A stretch of DNA of 64,000 nt from Ditylenchus dipsaci (Eukaryota; Nematoda; Chromadorea; Rhabditida; Anguinidae): the NCBI GenBank assembly GCA_004194705.1, contig SADC01000878.1, forward strand, positions 1 through 64,000, read 5' to 3'. The position numbers and the translations under genes are program-made. The notes beneath the pieces are model-generated. The model had not been told where the DNA came from and searched no databases. It saw nothing but the letters and a program-made list of their open reading frames with translations. Shown here in pieces: positions 28,420-40,812 of the stretch. Positions within the stretch are counted from its first letter, which is position 1; every line of letters begins with the position of its first letter.

Positions 28420-30290
28420 AATGGCAGCCGAGAAGGATCAAGATTTATCGAACCAGATGAGTGGCAATATCGTGGCTTTGACTTCAGAAGTGTTTCAACC
28501 CTATTGTTTACCTTGGTAACCTAATGCAAAAGGTCGATTTTTGGTCAATATTTTTGGTCAAAAATGATCGAACACCCCCTAAAACATGTTTTCTATCATG
28601 TTTGTCGGCTTAAAACGGTCTTAAAAGTTGATGATACGCGATTTAGGGTTATGAGATTTGAGCTACTCCAGCCAATGCCGCGTCCGCCCAGTTGTCGTGT
28701 TCGGCAAACGCCAGCCTAGTGCTGTTCCAGGGTGCATCTCCACTAATCTTTATCAACATTTTTAAATCCATAGTGAGTTGATCAGTACTTTATTTTGCAG
28801 CCCTGAATCTTAGCTACAAGATGGTATCGACAAAATGATTTTTCAAAAATTTAAAAAAGTTATAGACATTACCGAGTGAGGGGGCAAAAAAAAACGCACC
28901 CTAAATGTTTTAATGTTACGGCTACCGAGACGGACACTAGGCACCGGGTTTTAGGCTTTCCTCGACCGTACTTCTTCATTGGGTTCAGAGCCAATAGTCC
29001 CTAAGGCATCTCGGCCTTTTATGCCGCGACTTTTTCATCTGCTACCACTCATTAGGGCTATATTTGAAAAGCATTATGTCAGGAGGGACATTTAACGTAG
29101 AAAAAACCAAATTGAAAACGAAAAAATGAAAATGAAAAAGGAACCAAAATGAGCTTACAGGGTCCCTTCATTGGAGAGATCTGGGCTATGGATTTCCGAC
29201 GAAAAATATCATGTTTTCTTGTTGGTTTATGGCATAATAATGTATTCTATATTATTACAAATCTCGATTTTAGGAAAAAACAGGTCAAAAATGAACTATC
29301 CGTGTTGTGGTCTGCAAAACGGTCCGTGTTGCGGTCCGTTTTGCGGACGCGGATATGGCCGGTTGTGTGGAAATACACGGACCGTTTTACGGCCCGCATT
29401 TACGGATACGGACACGGATACGGATCCATTGTGTACAGCCCATAACTTTTTCTTAAACTCAAAAAATGTCAATATTTTTTTAAAAGTCTTTTATTTTTAT
29501 ATTTATGACACTAGAGCACTGAAGGGGGGGGGGGGTGGGTTCGAGGTTGAAAGGCTATGAAAGTATTAAAAAAACCGCGAAAAATATACAATTAAAAAAA
29601 TGTTTTGATATTTTGCTAGGCTTTTTATCTTAAATGTTTTGGCTATGGTCCTAAGGTCTCAAAGAATTTGAAGGAAAGTCACGTATAGGCTACCCAATGA
29701 GATCAAAATCTCTTAAAAAACAAGCTCGCAAGGTTCCCTTGTCAATTTCCACTGGGCCATACCTTGATATTATAAATTTTTAGAATGTCTATATTGACAT
29801 CTGAAAGCTGAATACCTTTTGTTCAAAAATATCAACCGGCGATTTTGTAAATACCAATATCAAAATTTGTGAAGCGAGCTTTTAACGGTCTTTATTTTTG
29901 TCTAGTTTTAGAGTTTTTACAGAGTTTTCTTTTTACTCTTTCTTGTTTATTTTTTTGTATTTTTGGCGTACAGAAGGTGTCCTTCTTTGGTATGAGCCTG
30001 TTTATGATTAATAAATTAATCCAGTGCTGACAAGGCTCACGCGTTGCGGCCGAGAATAATCATATAACTAATCAGCCGAGCGAACAGCTTTTCTCAGGGG
30101 TTAGGCATGTCTACGATTACCGAAGATATAGTTTGGATTCTGGGAATAAATAAAAAAAGTCTATCAGTTGTTAACTTTGGATACTAGATTGTTCATTTTC
30201 ACTGTCCTAACCAGAAACCTTCCTTATTTATAAGATTTTATTTTATTTTAGTGCTCCAAATCTTATTATTTTTTAGAACTTTAAGTCAAT
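28420..30290. other. Collagen intron: second CpG-rich block, otherwise unassigned
   Basis: The ACGGTCCGT-type block sits at 29295-29425. AGCCCTGAATCTTAGCTACA at 28799-28818 matches the ends of an element in the big palindrome (51784, 52600, 52790). No exon of the collagen linker could be assigned with confidence, although a minus-strand splice pair around 29150-29180 is possible. Confidence 0.4.
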
Positions 30291-30307
30291 AGGGTAATAT
30301 TTGAATC

Positions 30308-30425
30308 TACCCGCTAATCTGTGAAAAATGCCCGCTAATCTGTGAAAAATTTTTAGCGGGCGTTTTTCCAAAAATTAGTGGGCATTTTTCAATAATTAGC
30401 TGGCATTTTGGATTAGCGGGCACTT
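30308..30425. repeat. TAGCGGGCATTTTTCA inverted array
   Basis: Copies of GCCCGCTAATCTGTGAAAAA on the left are followed by inverted copies TTAGCGGGC(A/G)TTTTTC on the right, a short fold-back made of one repeated word. Confidence 0.6.
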
Positions 30426-30503
30426 TTGGCACTAAAAGAGCAATAAGCACTAGATAAAATGGAATATTTCTGCCAAAATACCCTGATTTAGGGAAAATGT
30501 ACT

Positions 30504-30751
30504 TACCGTATTCAATCTAATTAACACCCCCTCCCGCTGATTCAAAATCGTGTTCTTGGGATTGTGTTTTTCACCCACTTTCTGATTACTTCTCTCGAGC
30601 AAGTTACCAGCCATTTGATAGCTCATCTTTCTAGCTACAAAATGGCTGGTAACTCGCCTGAGAGAAGATATCAAAAACTGGGTGAAAAACACGGTGCCAC
30701 CAACACGGATTTGAATCGGAGGAGGGGGCGTTAATTAGAGGAAATACGGTA
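30504..30751. mobile_element. MITE, TACCGTATTTCCTCTAAT family
   Basis: Ends are TACCGTATTCAATCTAATTA and TTAATTAGAGGAAATACGGT. Inside, TTACCAGCCATTT and AAATGGCTGGTAACTCG are an inverted pair. Confidence 0.8.
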
Positions 30752-32160
30752 TTTTCAGAATTTTGAGATCGGAACCCTGGTCATAACCCAATGAATTTGG
30801 TTGATTTACAAGGTTTCAAAAATTACTACGATATATAAATGCGGAATCCCAGCATGGATAATCTAATTTATCAAATTTTGATCAAATTATTGAATGGTCC
30901 GAAATTGGTGAAAAAAAATTTACTTTGCATTACTTAAGAATGATTTTGGAATCCATTTCATTAAAAAATTGTTTGTCCGTATTTTTATTTAATTTTCACT
31001 AGGATTCAAGCATTTTCAAAATATTTCACCATGAGGCTATACATATGCAAAACGCACAGTCATTCATCTCAATTCCCTTGCCCATTCAGTCAGCCAGCTA
31101 GCCAAAGGGTGTCGATGAACAGCACTGCTACTGCCAATCGGACCCCTGTTGCGCGCATGTCATCTCCTTTTCAATCGCCCATTCATTTTATTTATGCCCA
31201 TCTTTTTCAAAAAAGTACTTATTGGGTTGGACCGCTAAATATCAAAATGTAACATAAGAAAATGAAGCTTGTTTTTCCAAAAACTACACGTTTGATTCGA
31301 TCCTAATATGTGTTGATTTGCCCTAAGCTTAAGTTCGAAAAATCGGTGCTGATCCACGCCCCACCCCTCCTCTTTTTATTTACCGTTGTTTTAAGGATAA
31401 AGATCGGAATAAGCAAGCGCACGAATTTTTCCCGGGGTTTGGTATAAAATATTTGAACATCTTTTTAATAAAGTTTTGTAAAAAAAATTTATGGCGTAAA
31501 GGTGGGGGGAGCCTCTTCGCTATTAGAGTCGAAAAACCTAAAACATTAGCAAAAAGGAGCAGGAGACCAAGGTATTTTTCATAAAAAGCACCTCTGATGT
31601 TCAGACTTTTTAGAACTGGCTATCCTGCCAGGCAGATTTTTTCAAACTTAGGAAAACGGTTAGGGCCATCGCCCACTGAGACTGGCTTGAAAGTGTGGTT
31701 TTTTAAAGGAAAATACAGGATGAAATTAGTTAATGTTCTTTTCTAATAGGTGGCGGTCTAACCCATAAGCACCTCAAAATAGTAATCAGCCTGTGAAAAT
31801 GCTCGAAATTGGCTGCAATTGGCAGGAAGGAGGGCAGATGGGCACACCTATATTGGAAAGGCTAGCTATCCCGATTACTAATGCATTTGTGTCGAGGTGC
31901 GCACAACTACTACTACTAGTACTACAAAATGTTGTTTGTTCTTTTTCAGGAGGGATTATTATGGGGTGGATTGTGCAATCATAGACCCTTTGTTGTTTTC
32001 GGGCACAAGTAAATGGATGCCGATTTGACAAATTGCAAAAGAGATAACAATCGATTGTTAAATGGGTGGTGTTGTAAAAAATATTTTTGTTATTTTTAGT
32101 AAAAATGCAACTTTTTTATCTTCAAAATTAAAAATGAAGTGGTAAAATAAGACATGATCC
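30752..32160. other. Collagen intron, no gene recognised
   Basis: AT-rich intron sequence; open frames such as 31031-31252 lack splice or family support. Confidence 0.4.
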
Positions 32161-32174
32161 TCTACAAGTTCGGT

Positions 32175-32427
32175 GGGACGCAACCAACTCGCCAGCGCAA
32201 AAGACTCGCCAACGTCAGAACTCGTCAACGGCAAACTTGTCAACTCGAAAACTCGCTAACAGCCAAGCTCGCCAACGAAAATTCTATTTAACGACCTCCT
32301 ATGGCCAGTCCCAGGGGGCAGTTAAATCAAATTTTTCGTTGGCGAGTTTCTCCATTGGCGAGATTTGACGTTGGCGAGTTTTTTTTAGCGTAGGCGAATT
32401 ATGGCATTGGCGAATCGGTTGCGTCCC
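32175..32427. mobile_element. hAT-like MITE made of ACTCGCCAACG words
   Basis: Ends are GGGACGCAACC and GGTTGCGTCCC. AGTTCGGT lies on both sides (32167-32174 and 32428-32435), an exact 8-bp duplication. The left arm carries about eight copies of ACTCGCCAACG-like words and the right arm inverted copies GTTGGCGAGTT. Confidence 0.9.
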
Positions 32428-32625
32428 AGTTCGGTGCAACACTTTTTCACATCAATTTTTGTGATCTTTCATCAGTTATTTTCAGTCTGTCTTGTCCAAA
32501 AATTGTAATAATTTCGAGTTTATGAGTTGGTTTTGTAAATGACTGCAGTTTTGCCGCGCGTCTTATCAGCAAAACTATGGAAATACACGACTGTTAGGAT
32601 GATATCATTAATATTTTTTCAACTA

Positions 32626-33052
32626 CAGTCAACCCCCGCTATAGTGACACCCCCAAAAGTTCGTTCCCACCTAGGGTCCGACACTTTTTTAGCTCAATTT
32701 TTGAAAAGTTTTACCAAATCTGATTCGCCAGTCTAATCAAAAAATCGTAGAGATTATGAATTTACCGGTCGTTTTTGTAAATAAAAAAAGTTTTGCCGAA
32801 AAGATCCGCGGTACTCGCTATAGTGACACCCCTTTTTGAAATAGGGGTGTCACTATAGCGAGTACCCGCGGATCTTTTCGGCAAAACTTTTTTTATTTAC
32901 GAAAACGACCGGTAAATTCATAATCTCTACGATTTTTTTGATTAGACTGGCGAATCAGATTTGGTAAAACTTTTCAAAAATTGAGCTAAAAAAAGTGTCG
33001 GACCCTAGGTGGAAACGAACTTTTGGGGTGTCACTATAGCGGGGGTTGACTG
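32626..33052. mobile_element. Tc/pogo-like palindromic MITE, 427 bp
   Basis: TA lies on both sides. Ends are CAGTCAACCCCCGCTATAGT and the inverse ending GTTGACTG. The arms meet near 32837 and include the AAGTTCGTTCCCACC and GGGTCCGACACTTTTTT core found in the element at 23201-23632. Confidence 0.88.
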
Positions 33053-33079
33053 TAGTATGACGGGTCGATTTCGGCAAAA

Positions 33080-33275
33080 CAACTAAAAATTAAGGTAAAA
33101 AAGGCCGATCCAGTGCTCGAATGCATAATCAGAAATTTCAGAAATTGGCCAAAAATCGTACCAATTTTTTGACCAATTTCTGGCCAACTTTTAAATAGGA
33201 CGTTTTGGCGGAGAACCGAACCATTGACCAAAACCGTAACCCAAGCGAGCTAACCACTAGGCCACGCAGCCCTTT
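33080..33275 (-). repeat. tRNA-derived SINE-like element
   Basis: On the minus strand GTGGCCTAGTGGTTAGC (A-box) at 33250-33266 is followed by GGTTCGGTTCT, a near B-box, at 33212-33222. Downstream text with TTGGCCAGAAATTGGTC and CGATTATGCATTCGAGCAC-like words is shared with 35085-35260, so the family has at least two copies here. Confidence 0.6.
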
Positions 33276-33822
33276 GTCAATTTGGTTTTATCACTCGCCT
33301 ATATTTAAAAGCAACTCTCTTATAGCTCGCCTCCAATGGATGTAGTATGTGGAAGTCGGATGTCGAAGTCGGAAGATACTGCCCATACTTTTTTACTCAC
33401 TTTTTGTTAGCAAAAAAGTGATTTTGACTATTTTTGTTTACTAGTCACCAAGCAGCGTCAATGTATTTAGCATGATATATACCGTTGAAAAGCTCAGAAT
33501 GTCAGCAACATTTAAACGCTGTCAATTGTCTTCTCTAAAATCAAAAGTTTTTGCCAAATGAAGCAAACATTTAAATACCATTCAAATACAAAACTTACAG
33601 TTGATTTCAATTTGAATAATAATAATAATAATTTAAAAGTGTGAATATACTGTTTTTAAGAATTACTTTAAGATTTTAAATTGAAAAAAAATGCCTTGGT
33701 CTCCTAAGCTTATTCACTGGTGGGGGTCAAGGTTAATTGAGTGGTGGGACTATCGGTAAATTTAGCCGAAAAATATATTTGAAGATTCTTAATTTAACAA
33801 TTATAATTATTAATATTGTAGA

Positions 33823-34220
33823 TACAGTCGAGCCTTGATTTAACGTACCCCTGGAGACCGGCTCTAGGGTACGTTAAATCGAGGGGTACGTTATATAGGG
33901 GGTAAATTTGACGGAGTTTATTAGTGATTTGTGTCTAAGGTATGTGTGTGTGCGCATCTCAACTCCAAGCCCCCAAGCCCCCTGCGCCCCCGAAGGGCAC
34001 TTACCTTAGACATGATTCCGAGAAGTACTCTTGACCATAAAAAGCATATAGAGTCTCTTTTTGCCACGGCCCAGTTGAAAAACATGGTGAGGCAGGCGAA
34101 GAATACGAAAATTTTGAATTTTTAACGTTCTGCCATAAAAGTGGCCCCCTTTTATTCCTTCCCCTCCCAATACAGCCCTTATTCCCTTTAAAATTCAAAA
34201 GGCGCCAATTTAAATTTTTC
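33823..34220. repeat. Fragments of two repeat families
   Basis: 33825-33905 is one end of a CAGTCGAGCCTTGATTTAA MITE with a GGAGACCGGCTC hairpin also seen near 25155. 33930-34200 matches 120-350 in inverted orientation, including the GCCCCCTGCGCCCC word. Confidence 0.6.
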
Positions 34221-35984
34221 AAATTTTGAAAAATTCAACACAAAAAGGTAAAAGTATGAAGCAAATCGTTGTTCTGATTTGCTTTATACTTTCCCTTTTT
34301 GTGTTAAATTTTTTAGAGATGATGCAATAAATGATATCTTGTTTGCATTTTGTAAATTTTTGTAAATCGTGTTTAAACTACTCTTAAGTAATTTTTATGT
34401 GCTTAAAACGATAAAAGCTGTTTTCTAACACTTTTCCACACAAAAAATTGTACCTTTTGTACTTTTTTATTAATCCCCCACACTCTAATAACTCCCCACC
34501 CTATTGATCTCATATCTCAGCCTTGAGCAAATATTTAAATATATATATATTTATATATATTCAATATTTAAACAGCAATTAAATTTCACTTGCTTTGAAA
34601 GATATTTAAACAAGCGGTTAAAAGAGGATTTTTTCAAATACATAAAAATACAAAAAAATGAACTGTCTAAAATGACATCTGTTAAACAGATCAATAAAAA
34701 AGGTTTTTCAAAATCAAAATCGAAAAAGAATTATATTGAAAATGTAGATTATAAATTTAATAGTCAAAAAAATTCTGTATTTCTCAAACACCAAAAAATA
34801 AATTTTTTGGTATAAGCAAATCATATTTTCTACATGCAATCTAGGATAGCCTGAGCTGAAACATGTTTGAATTTATATAAATAAAATATAACATATATAT
34901 ACAGTCAACTCTCAATTTAACGGTCCCCCTTCAAAAAAAATTCTGAAAAACAATATTTTAAGTTAGCCAGTTGACTCTGCCAACTATCAATTTAGTCTTC
35001 TTTTATGTCGAGCGTTTCGCATTTTCAGTGAAATTGTGTTTATTTTTAACAAGCTGGTAAATAAATAAAACTGGACCAAAAATGGTCCAAAATTTGTACA
35101 AAATTGTTAAAAAATTGAGATCCAAAGCAGTACCAAAATTGGCCAATTTTTGGTCCAAAAAGTTGGCCAATTTTTGGTCAAACTGGCCAAAAATTGGCCA
35201 ACTTTTTGGACCAAAAGTTGGCCAATTTTCGTACCAACTCGATTATGCATTCGAGCACAGAAGTGTTTGACAAAATACTGAATTTTTTTAAGAAGTTTTC
35301 GTTTTATTTCTTAAATTCGTCTTATTAATTTTATTTTTATAAATAAAAAAGAATCAGGTGTGCCTGGAAAGTGCTTCTGAGTCGTACCTGTCAAATTTGA
35401 CAACACATATTTGTTTGTATTGATGCAAAAGAGATATCCCTATTCACAAAGCATCCCAGGTTAAGCAAATAGATCAATTGGCTGACTAACTGGGAATCCT
35501 ATGCCATCAGACTTTTCTAATGCCTGGACATGCTAAGCACATTTTAAAATACAAAAAATAATGCCCTCTCGCCCCTATTTTCAACCAAAATTTACATGTT
35601 TGTTGTGGGTAATGGGAGAAGAGGCAGCAGTGTGAACAGGGATTATAAGCCGGTTAATCCTATTAGGATTGTTGGTTTCACACCCATCCAGCACACACCA
35701 ATTTGCTAATCATCTGGGAAACAACAGGAATAAAAGAACCATTTAAGATGGTTGCAAATCTCCTCCTGTATTTTGACACCTTTTTTGTCACATACCAAAA
35801 AGCTCTCAAATGTCTTTTTAACCAGCATTTTATTGATTTTTTCGCTGAAAAGCTACAGAACTTTTGAAGTATAGTCGACTCAAGGTAAATTGCAAAAATT
35901 TACAATTGAGGTATGCCTTCTCTGGCCCTATTCAACAATAAGGGGTTTTTGCCTTGGTCCTGTCTTTTTTTGGTACTTTTTATG
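34221..35984. other. Collagen 5' intron: AT-rich, one SINE-like copy
   Basis: ATATAT microsatellite at 34535-34560. CAGTCAACTCTCAATTTAA at 34902 is an isolated Tc/pogo-like end. 35085-35255 holds the TTGGCCAATTTTTGGTCC self-complementary block shared with 33110-33200. No gene is recognised. Confidence 0.5.
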
Positions 35985-36090
35985 GCTTTAGGATTAGGCA
36001 AGGGACGAACTTGAACATGATTCTAAGATATATTCGAGTTAGTCCTTACATACGCTAACTGGCCCTTGCTTAAACCTAAGCATGAAAAAT
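35985..36090. repeat. TTAGGC-type hairpin element
   Basis: GGATTAGGCAAGGG on the left pairs with CCCTTGCTTAAACCTAAGC on the right. The family is described at 5648-5790. Confidence 0.7.
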
Positions 36091-36814
36091 CACAAAAACA
36101 TCAACAGGGTGGAATAGGGCCCCTGCTCTCTGCTTTTTCACTCGCAAACCTTTTTTCCACTTAGAAAGAAATTTTATGATTCACAGAGCTCTCACTATAT
36201 TTTTAATTTTGGGAAGTCTCCAACCCTTTAAAAATCTGAACAATTTTGGCCGATTTCGATATTTTTGCAAAGCTGAAGATTACAAAGTTTTGTACTAGTA
36301 TCGTTGGTCTCCCTCCTCTTACTCGCCTTGGTCACACGATTGTTTTTTGGCTTGTAGTAAGGCACGTGTCCGAACGGGTTCAAACACGTCCCCCGAACTA
36401 CAAAAAGGGTAGAAAATCATGTTCATCATTACCTACGCTGGCCTGTCATGCCCCTGAGACGTGTCTAGAAAAAAAAATTCATGGACGGGAGGGTTGAAGC
36501 CCAGCCAAAGAATATTTTTCCCACACTGTTTTCTACTTTTTTCTAGCTTTGAGTCTTTCAAAAAAAAACGTAGAGGGCTAAAGCCCGGTTAGCAGTCCCT
36601 TGACTAAGTCCATGCTTGCTCCAAACCACAAATCAAAAGAGGGACCCTGAGGGAGACCCGAACGGCACTAGCGCCTTGAGCTTAATAAAAAAAATTTAGA
36701 TAAATTGAAAATTAAAAGTTTTAATTTAAACAGGGATCGGACTCATCAAAATATTTACGTGCACAGTCAACGTATTTTAGCATTAATAAATCGTTACTAA
36801 CTCCAAAATCCTAC

Positions 36815-37284
36815 CTTCAACATTTCTTTTTCAGCAGCAGAATAATGGAGGAGCAAGAAGATGTCGTGTTCCAGCCTGCCTATCCTCTGCTCTAGACCCT
36901 CCATTTTAGAGACAGCTAATTGCCAACCAGCTAAACCTCCGAACACAACCATCAAAACAGCAAATAATAGGAGAAAGTTTGTAGGGCAACACCAACTCCT
37001 CGAGCTACCATCCAATGAACTGCTGTATTTGCTGTTAGAGTCAGAAGACCACCACCACTTTTGTTTCCATGTGTGAGATCCATCCACCACCAGCCAATCT
37101 GGCCTTTTCAAGTGGTTTTGCAGGAGTACTGGAGGTAGTTGTCAGAGAGGATTGTGGGACTATTTGGTTGTGCAGCTGCCTGTCGATGTTCTTGCGTGTT
37201 TTTAGGTTTTAGAAGGGGAGAACAGCTGGAGGAGCAGGGTTGGTCGTCTTCGCACGACTGCTTGCTACACTCTCTTGGCTTCAT
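36815..37284 (-). CDS. MACIT-like collagen, cytoplasmic and transmembrane exon
   Basis: The 3' part (to donor at 36814) encodes a Trp/Ser-rich segment, then the hydrophobic helix NFLLLFAVLMVVFGGLAGW, then a coiled-coil-like stretch MEGLEQRIGRLEHDIFLLLH and EKEMLK. A single uncleaved helix followed by a short coiled coil is the layout of type-II membrane collagens, where the coil nucleates trimer assembly. The likely start is ATG 37282-37284 (MKPRECSKQSC, then Cys/Ser-rich). That frame is one base off the helix frame: joining needs either a 32-nt intron (37131-37162, GTCCCAC to CTCCAG) or a one-base indel near 37110. The next clear exon is 9.5 kb away at 27.3 kb. Confidence 0.75.
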
Positions 37285-37658
37285 TTACAAAAAAATAGAC
37301 TGGCTATTAGAAATTTAGTCTCAAAATATTGAAAATGAGCATAGATAATATTGAACCACCCATCTGTGCCTGACGGATCTAAAGTGTATTGAAGCTTTAG
37401 GAAATACAGAGAAGCCAGAACGAAAAAAATTAGACAAAAAGTATTACGTAATAAACCAGCAGGCCTCTATATGCATTCGCCTACCTCGCGCCTAGCTGAT
37501 TTATAAAAAAACCATTCCGAACAAAAAATTAACTTGGGAGACCAAGGCAAAAAAATTAAGAAATTTTTAAGCCAAAAAGTTTTTTTTGCGCAAAAATAAT
37601 CAAAAAGTGGAAAAGCAGACAAAATTAGACGAATGACTTAACAAAAACCAATCTACAG

Positions 37659-37954
37659 TTAAAGGACCATCGCCTTCGCCGACAACGAGAATTTGACACG
37701 TTTGAATGCGGGCGGGACACTTTTTATTCAGAAAATATTCAGCGCTATTTTTTAGTATTATCAAAAAAGCAGAGCCAGCGATAGGCATCGAACCGCCAAC
37801 CAACATTTCTGCACTACCATTCCCTTTTTTTGGGCTGAGTAACTTCATTTCAAAAACAACAACAAATTCTAAAATAATAATACGGAATAATTTCGCGATA
37901 AAAAAGTATCGAACGTGTAAAATTCTCATTGTCGGAAATGGTGATGGTCCTTTG
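37659..37954. mobile_element. TTAA-type fold-back element with tRNA-like core
   Basis: The left end is TTAA then AGGACCATC; the right end is GATGGTCCT then TTTG, a worn TTAA. CGACAACGAGAATTTGACACG on the left recurs inverted at 37912-37940. GGTTCGATGCC, a B-box, is read on the minus strand near 37788-37798, at the middle of the element. Confidence 0.65.
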
Positions 37955-40735
37955 TGGTCCGATGACCCATACACCGGCACCCTCGATAAATCGGCACGGT
38001 AAAAAAGCCTGATTTGGCTGGCCGGCAAAGAAATTCTACAAATTCATAGTTTTGCTCACGATGCTATGCCTTAAAGTATAGCCCATTTTTCTAGGCCACC
38101 TTTTAAGATGTAATGTGCCGAGCAAAATTATCTATTGACGCGACCAAAAAAACTATACAAGCCCAACAAATAACTACGGAAATCTACTGTTCAGCTGGTT
38201 TATAGACCTGAAATTTTACTCTGTCCTTAGCATGACAATTTTCTGCCTGTAAGTTTCTAGGTCTAACTTTTAGACACAAAAAAGTTGTGATGCAGCTAGG
38301 CGGAATCGATCCAGCAAAATCCAACTACTCTTAAAAAATTAAATTTTGGAGAAGCCAGACATTTTTTCGTCTAAAACAAGCTTTTAATCATTCAAAGGCT
38401 AAAAAACCCACGCAAAATTTGACTGCTACCCAAAATAAAACAAAAAATAGCTATTGCATCCAGAAAATTGATAGAAAAAAGCAATAATAACATCATCATT
38501 TAGCCAAAAAAGGCCAACAATAAGTGAGAGTAGCCAGCCACCCACCTGTGGAGGTGACAACTTGCCCACCACCCTTTTTTAGTCGGCACACAATAAATAT
38601 TAATAATAATGGAATAATTTCCCTTGGCAGTGGCGCCAGTCTGCAGCCTTGCCCCCACTTTTCTTGCTGGCACCAAGAAAAAAAGTTGAGAAGGAAGAAT
38701 GGAGAGGCGAAACTACAGCAGATTTGTGTGTTTGAGCAACACAAATACTACTAACAGAAATATTATAAAAAATTAAATCCTCACAATACTGTCAGAATGA
38801 TGTGCGTAAAAGTGGGGGAGAAACAATTTTAAAAAATGCAAGAAGTTACCTGATTTCGAGTAATTAAGCTACAGTCAGTCAACAGAATTTGATATCAGTT
38901 CAAGGTACAGTCAAACCCCGCCATAATGTACAGATATAGAGTATCCCACAGTTTAGATATACCAACTGATTGGATAAAAAAACTGTTTGGATACACCAAT
39001 TATTGCGGTGTTTTTTGGCTTACATTTATGTACTTAAGAATTAGGCGAAGCCTTAGGCAGAGGGTAGGCCAGCGTACGTTAGGACGGGCTCAAACATGTG
39101 TTTTGAAATATGAAAAGTTTATAAAACATGTTTGAGTATCCTCTGCTTGAGCTTGAATAAAAAAAGGTTAAATAGCAAGAATAGGAATAAAAAGTGTATC
39201 CAACCGGTGTATCCAATCCGTTTTTATATCCAATCGTCAGACATACAGTGTAGAGGCTGGGTGACCAACTCAAATTTAATAAGAAGGTGGCAAAAATTTT
39301 CTCAAAAGGGGCTTGCAATTTTTTTGAAAAGGGTGCATGGTGAAAAATTGTCACCTTTCATTTTTTCAAAAGGTTGCAAAAATTTTCCAAAAGGTGGCAA
39401 ATGACACCTAAAGGTGGTAAGTTCGTCACCCTGCTCACACTGCATCGAGGGTTTGACTTTTTTCTCGTTTCGTTAAAACCTATAGAAAAGGCAGCACAAC
39501 GAATTTGAAAATATCAGCATAGAAAAAAGACCCTAGTAGCAAATACCCTCACCACAATAAATTTTTCTTTTTAAACTTAAGTAAAGAAATACTTCCCCAC
39601 CCTGAAACTCCCATAAAGTGGGGGTTTCAAGTTTTTAAAAATAAGTGGTAATTCTAACTTTAATTTTGTATGAGATCAGCTGAATTTCTTATTTTTGATG
39701 ACACCTGACATCCCAAACGAAAGCTGCAGATCTCCACTTTCAGAAAATAAAGACCAAATTTTGTGAATTAGAAAGTTTGACCCTAGTATAGAATACCTCC
39801 CCCACCCCCCGTAAAATTTTCCTATTAAAACTTAAGTAAAGCGCACCCAGATATATGTCCTAGACCCAGAAAAAAGTGCGTAACACAGTTATTGGTCACA
39901 ACTTCCGTACGCTGGCCTTGGGGAGGGTGGTTTATTCGCTAGTAGCGCCGAAAAAACTACTACCAAAAGCAGACTACCAAAATCCATTAGATTCTTAAAA
40001 ATTGTCAAAGTGCCCGAGACATATACCATGACTATGACCTAAAACGACCAACTTTAAATTTTGGAGTTCAAGCATGCTATCCAATACCCTATTGAATCCA
40101 AAGCCCCAAATAAAAGAAGACACATAGAAAGCAAAAAAGAGAACATCCAGTGGATTAATGAGTGGTTGGTGTGGGAGTGGTCTATTCTCCAACTGGCCAC
40201 TCCCCCTGACCAAAAAATGATTGTTGCAATGCAGGCATAGCCATCCATCTTGACCAACCTCTCTTTCTTTACCAAACCTAGATACATAGAAGCAATAGCC
40301 ACTGAACAGCAGCCTCCAATGCCTTGAATAAATAAAAAAAGTTTGAAAGGCTGGTCAAGCCCCCTATTTGTCTAATGGACATTTGGATGTTGTTGTATTA
40401 CGCCTTTGAAGTTGGTGGATGGAAAAGGTAAACAAAGGCTACAGGCCAACACCTTTTTCTTTGCTGACAGCCAATGGCCGAGAAGTTATGAGGGAAGAAC
40501 AAGCGGAACAAATTTGCATTTCTTTTGTTACTGGTCTTGCTATAGCTACTATTGTTGGTATTATGATTAGCAGAAGCAGCAGGACCAAAAAATGACAAAG
40601 CCACAAATTTAACATAAACTTTTTAGGTGACGGTTTTAATTAATATCACTTGTAAGATACTGAAGTTTTTGGGCACTCTAATTTCTTATTTAAAAAAATG
40701 TCGGCTGACTTTCCGTTACTGTAAAAGTCGAAGAA
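37955..40735. other. Intergenic stretch upstream of the collagen gene
   Basis: No convincing gene is seen. A TTAGGC-type copy lies at 39040-39100 (TTAGGCAGAGGGTAGGCCAG). A Tc/pogo-like end CAGTCAAACCCCGCCATAATG starts near 38909. Open minus-strand frames at 40000-40600 contain hydrophobic stretches but no family signal. Confidence 0.4.
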
Positions 40736-40737
40736 AA

Positions 40738-40812
40738 CATGTGTTGAGGGGGAATCGAACCCACGACCAATTTTCACCGGCTTCCGGTCCAGGAAGAGAC
40801 CGATGACTTAAC
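40738..40812 (-). other. tRNA-like fragment with B-box
   Basis: Read on the minus strand, GGGTTCGATTCCCCC matches the T-arm and B-box of a tRNA. The A-box half is not convincing, so this is scored as a tRNA-derived fragment. Confidence 0.5.

Noticed and set aside
28210..28520. Proline-rich and glycine-rich frames at 28.2-28.5 kb
   Set aside because: They are readings of a pyrimidine-rich low-complexity tract on opposite strands.
29145..29180. Possible extra collagen linker exon (minus strand, near 29150-29180)
   Set aside because: A splice pair can be drawn, but the frame does not fit the neighbouring exons without a stop.
39995..40604. Hydrophobic minus-strand frames that could be membrane protein exons
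   Set aside because: Stop-bounded, lacking matching splice phases and any family motif; kept as unassigned.
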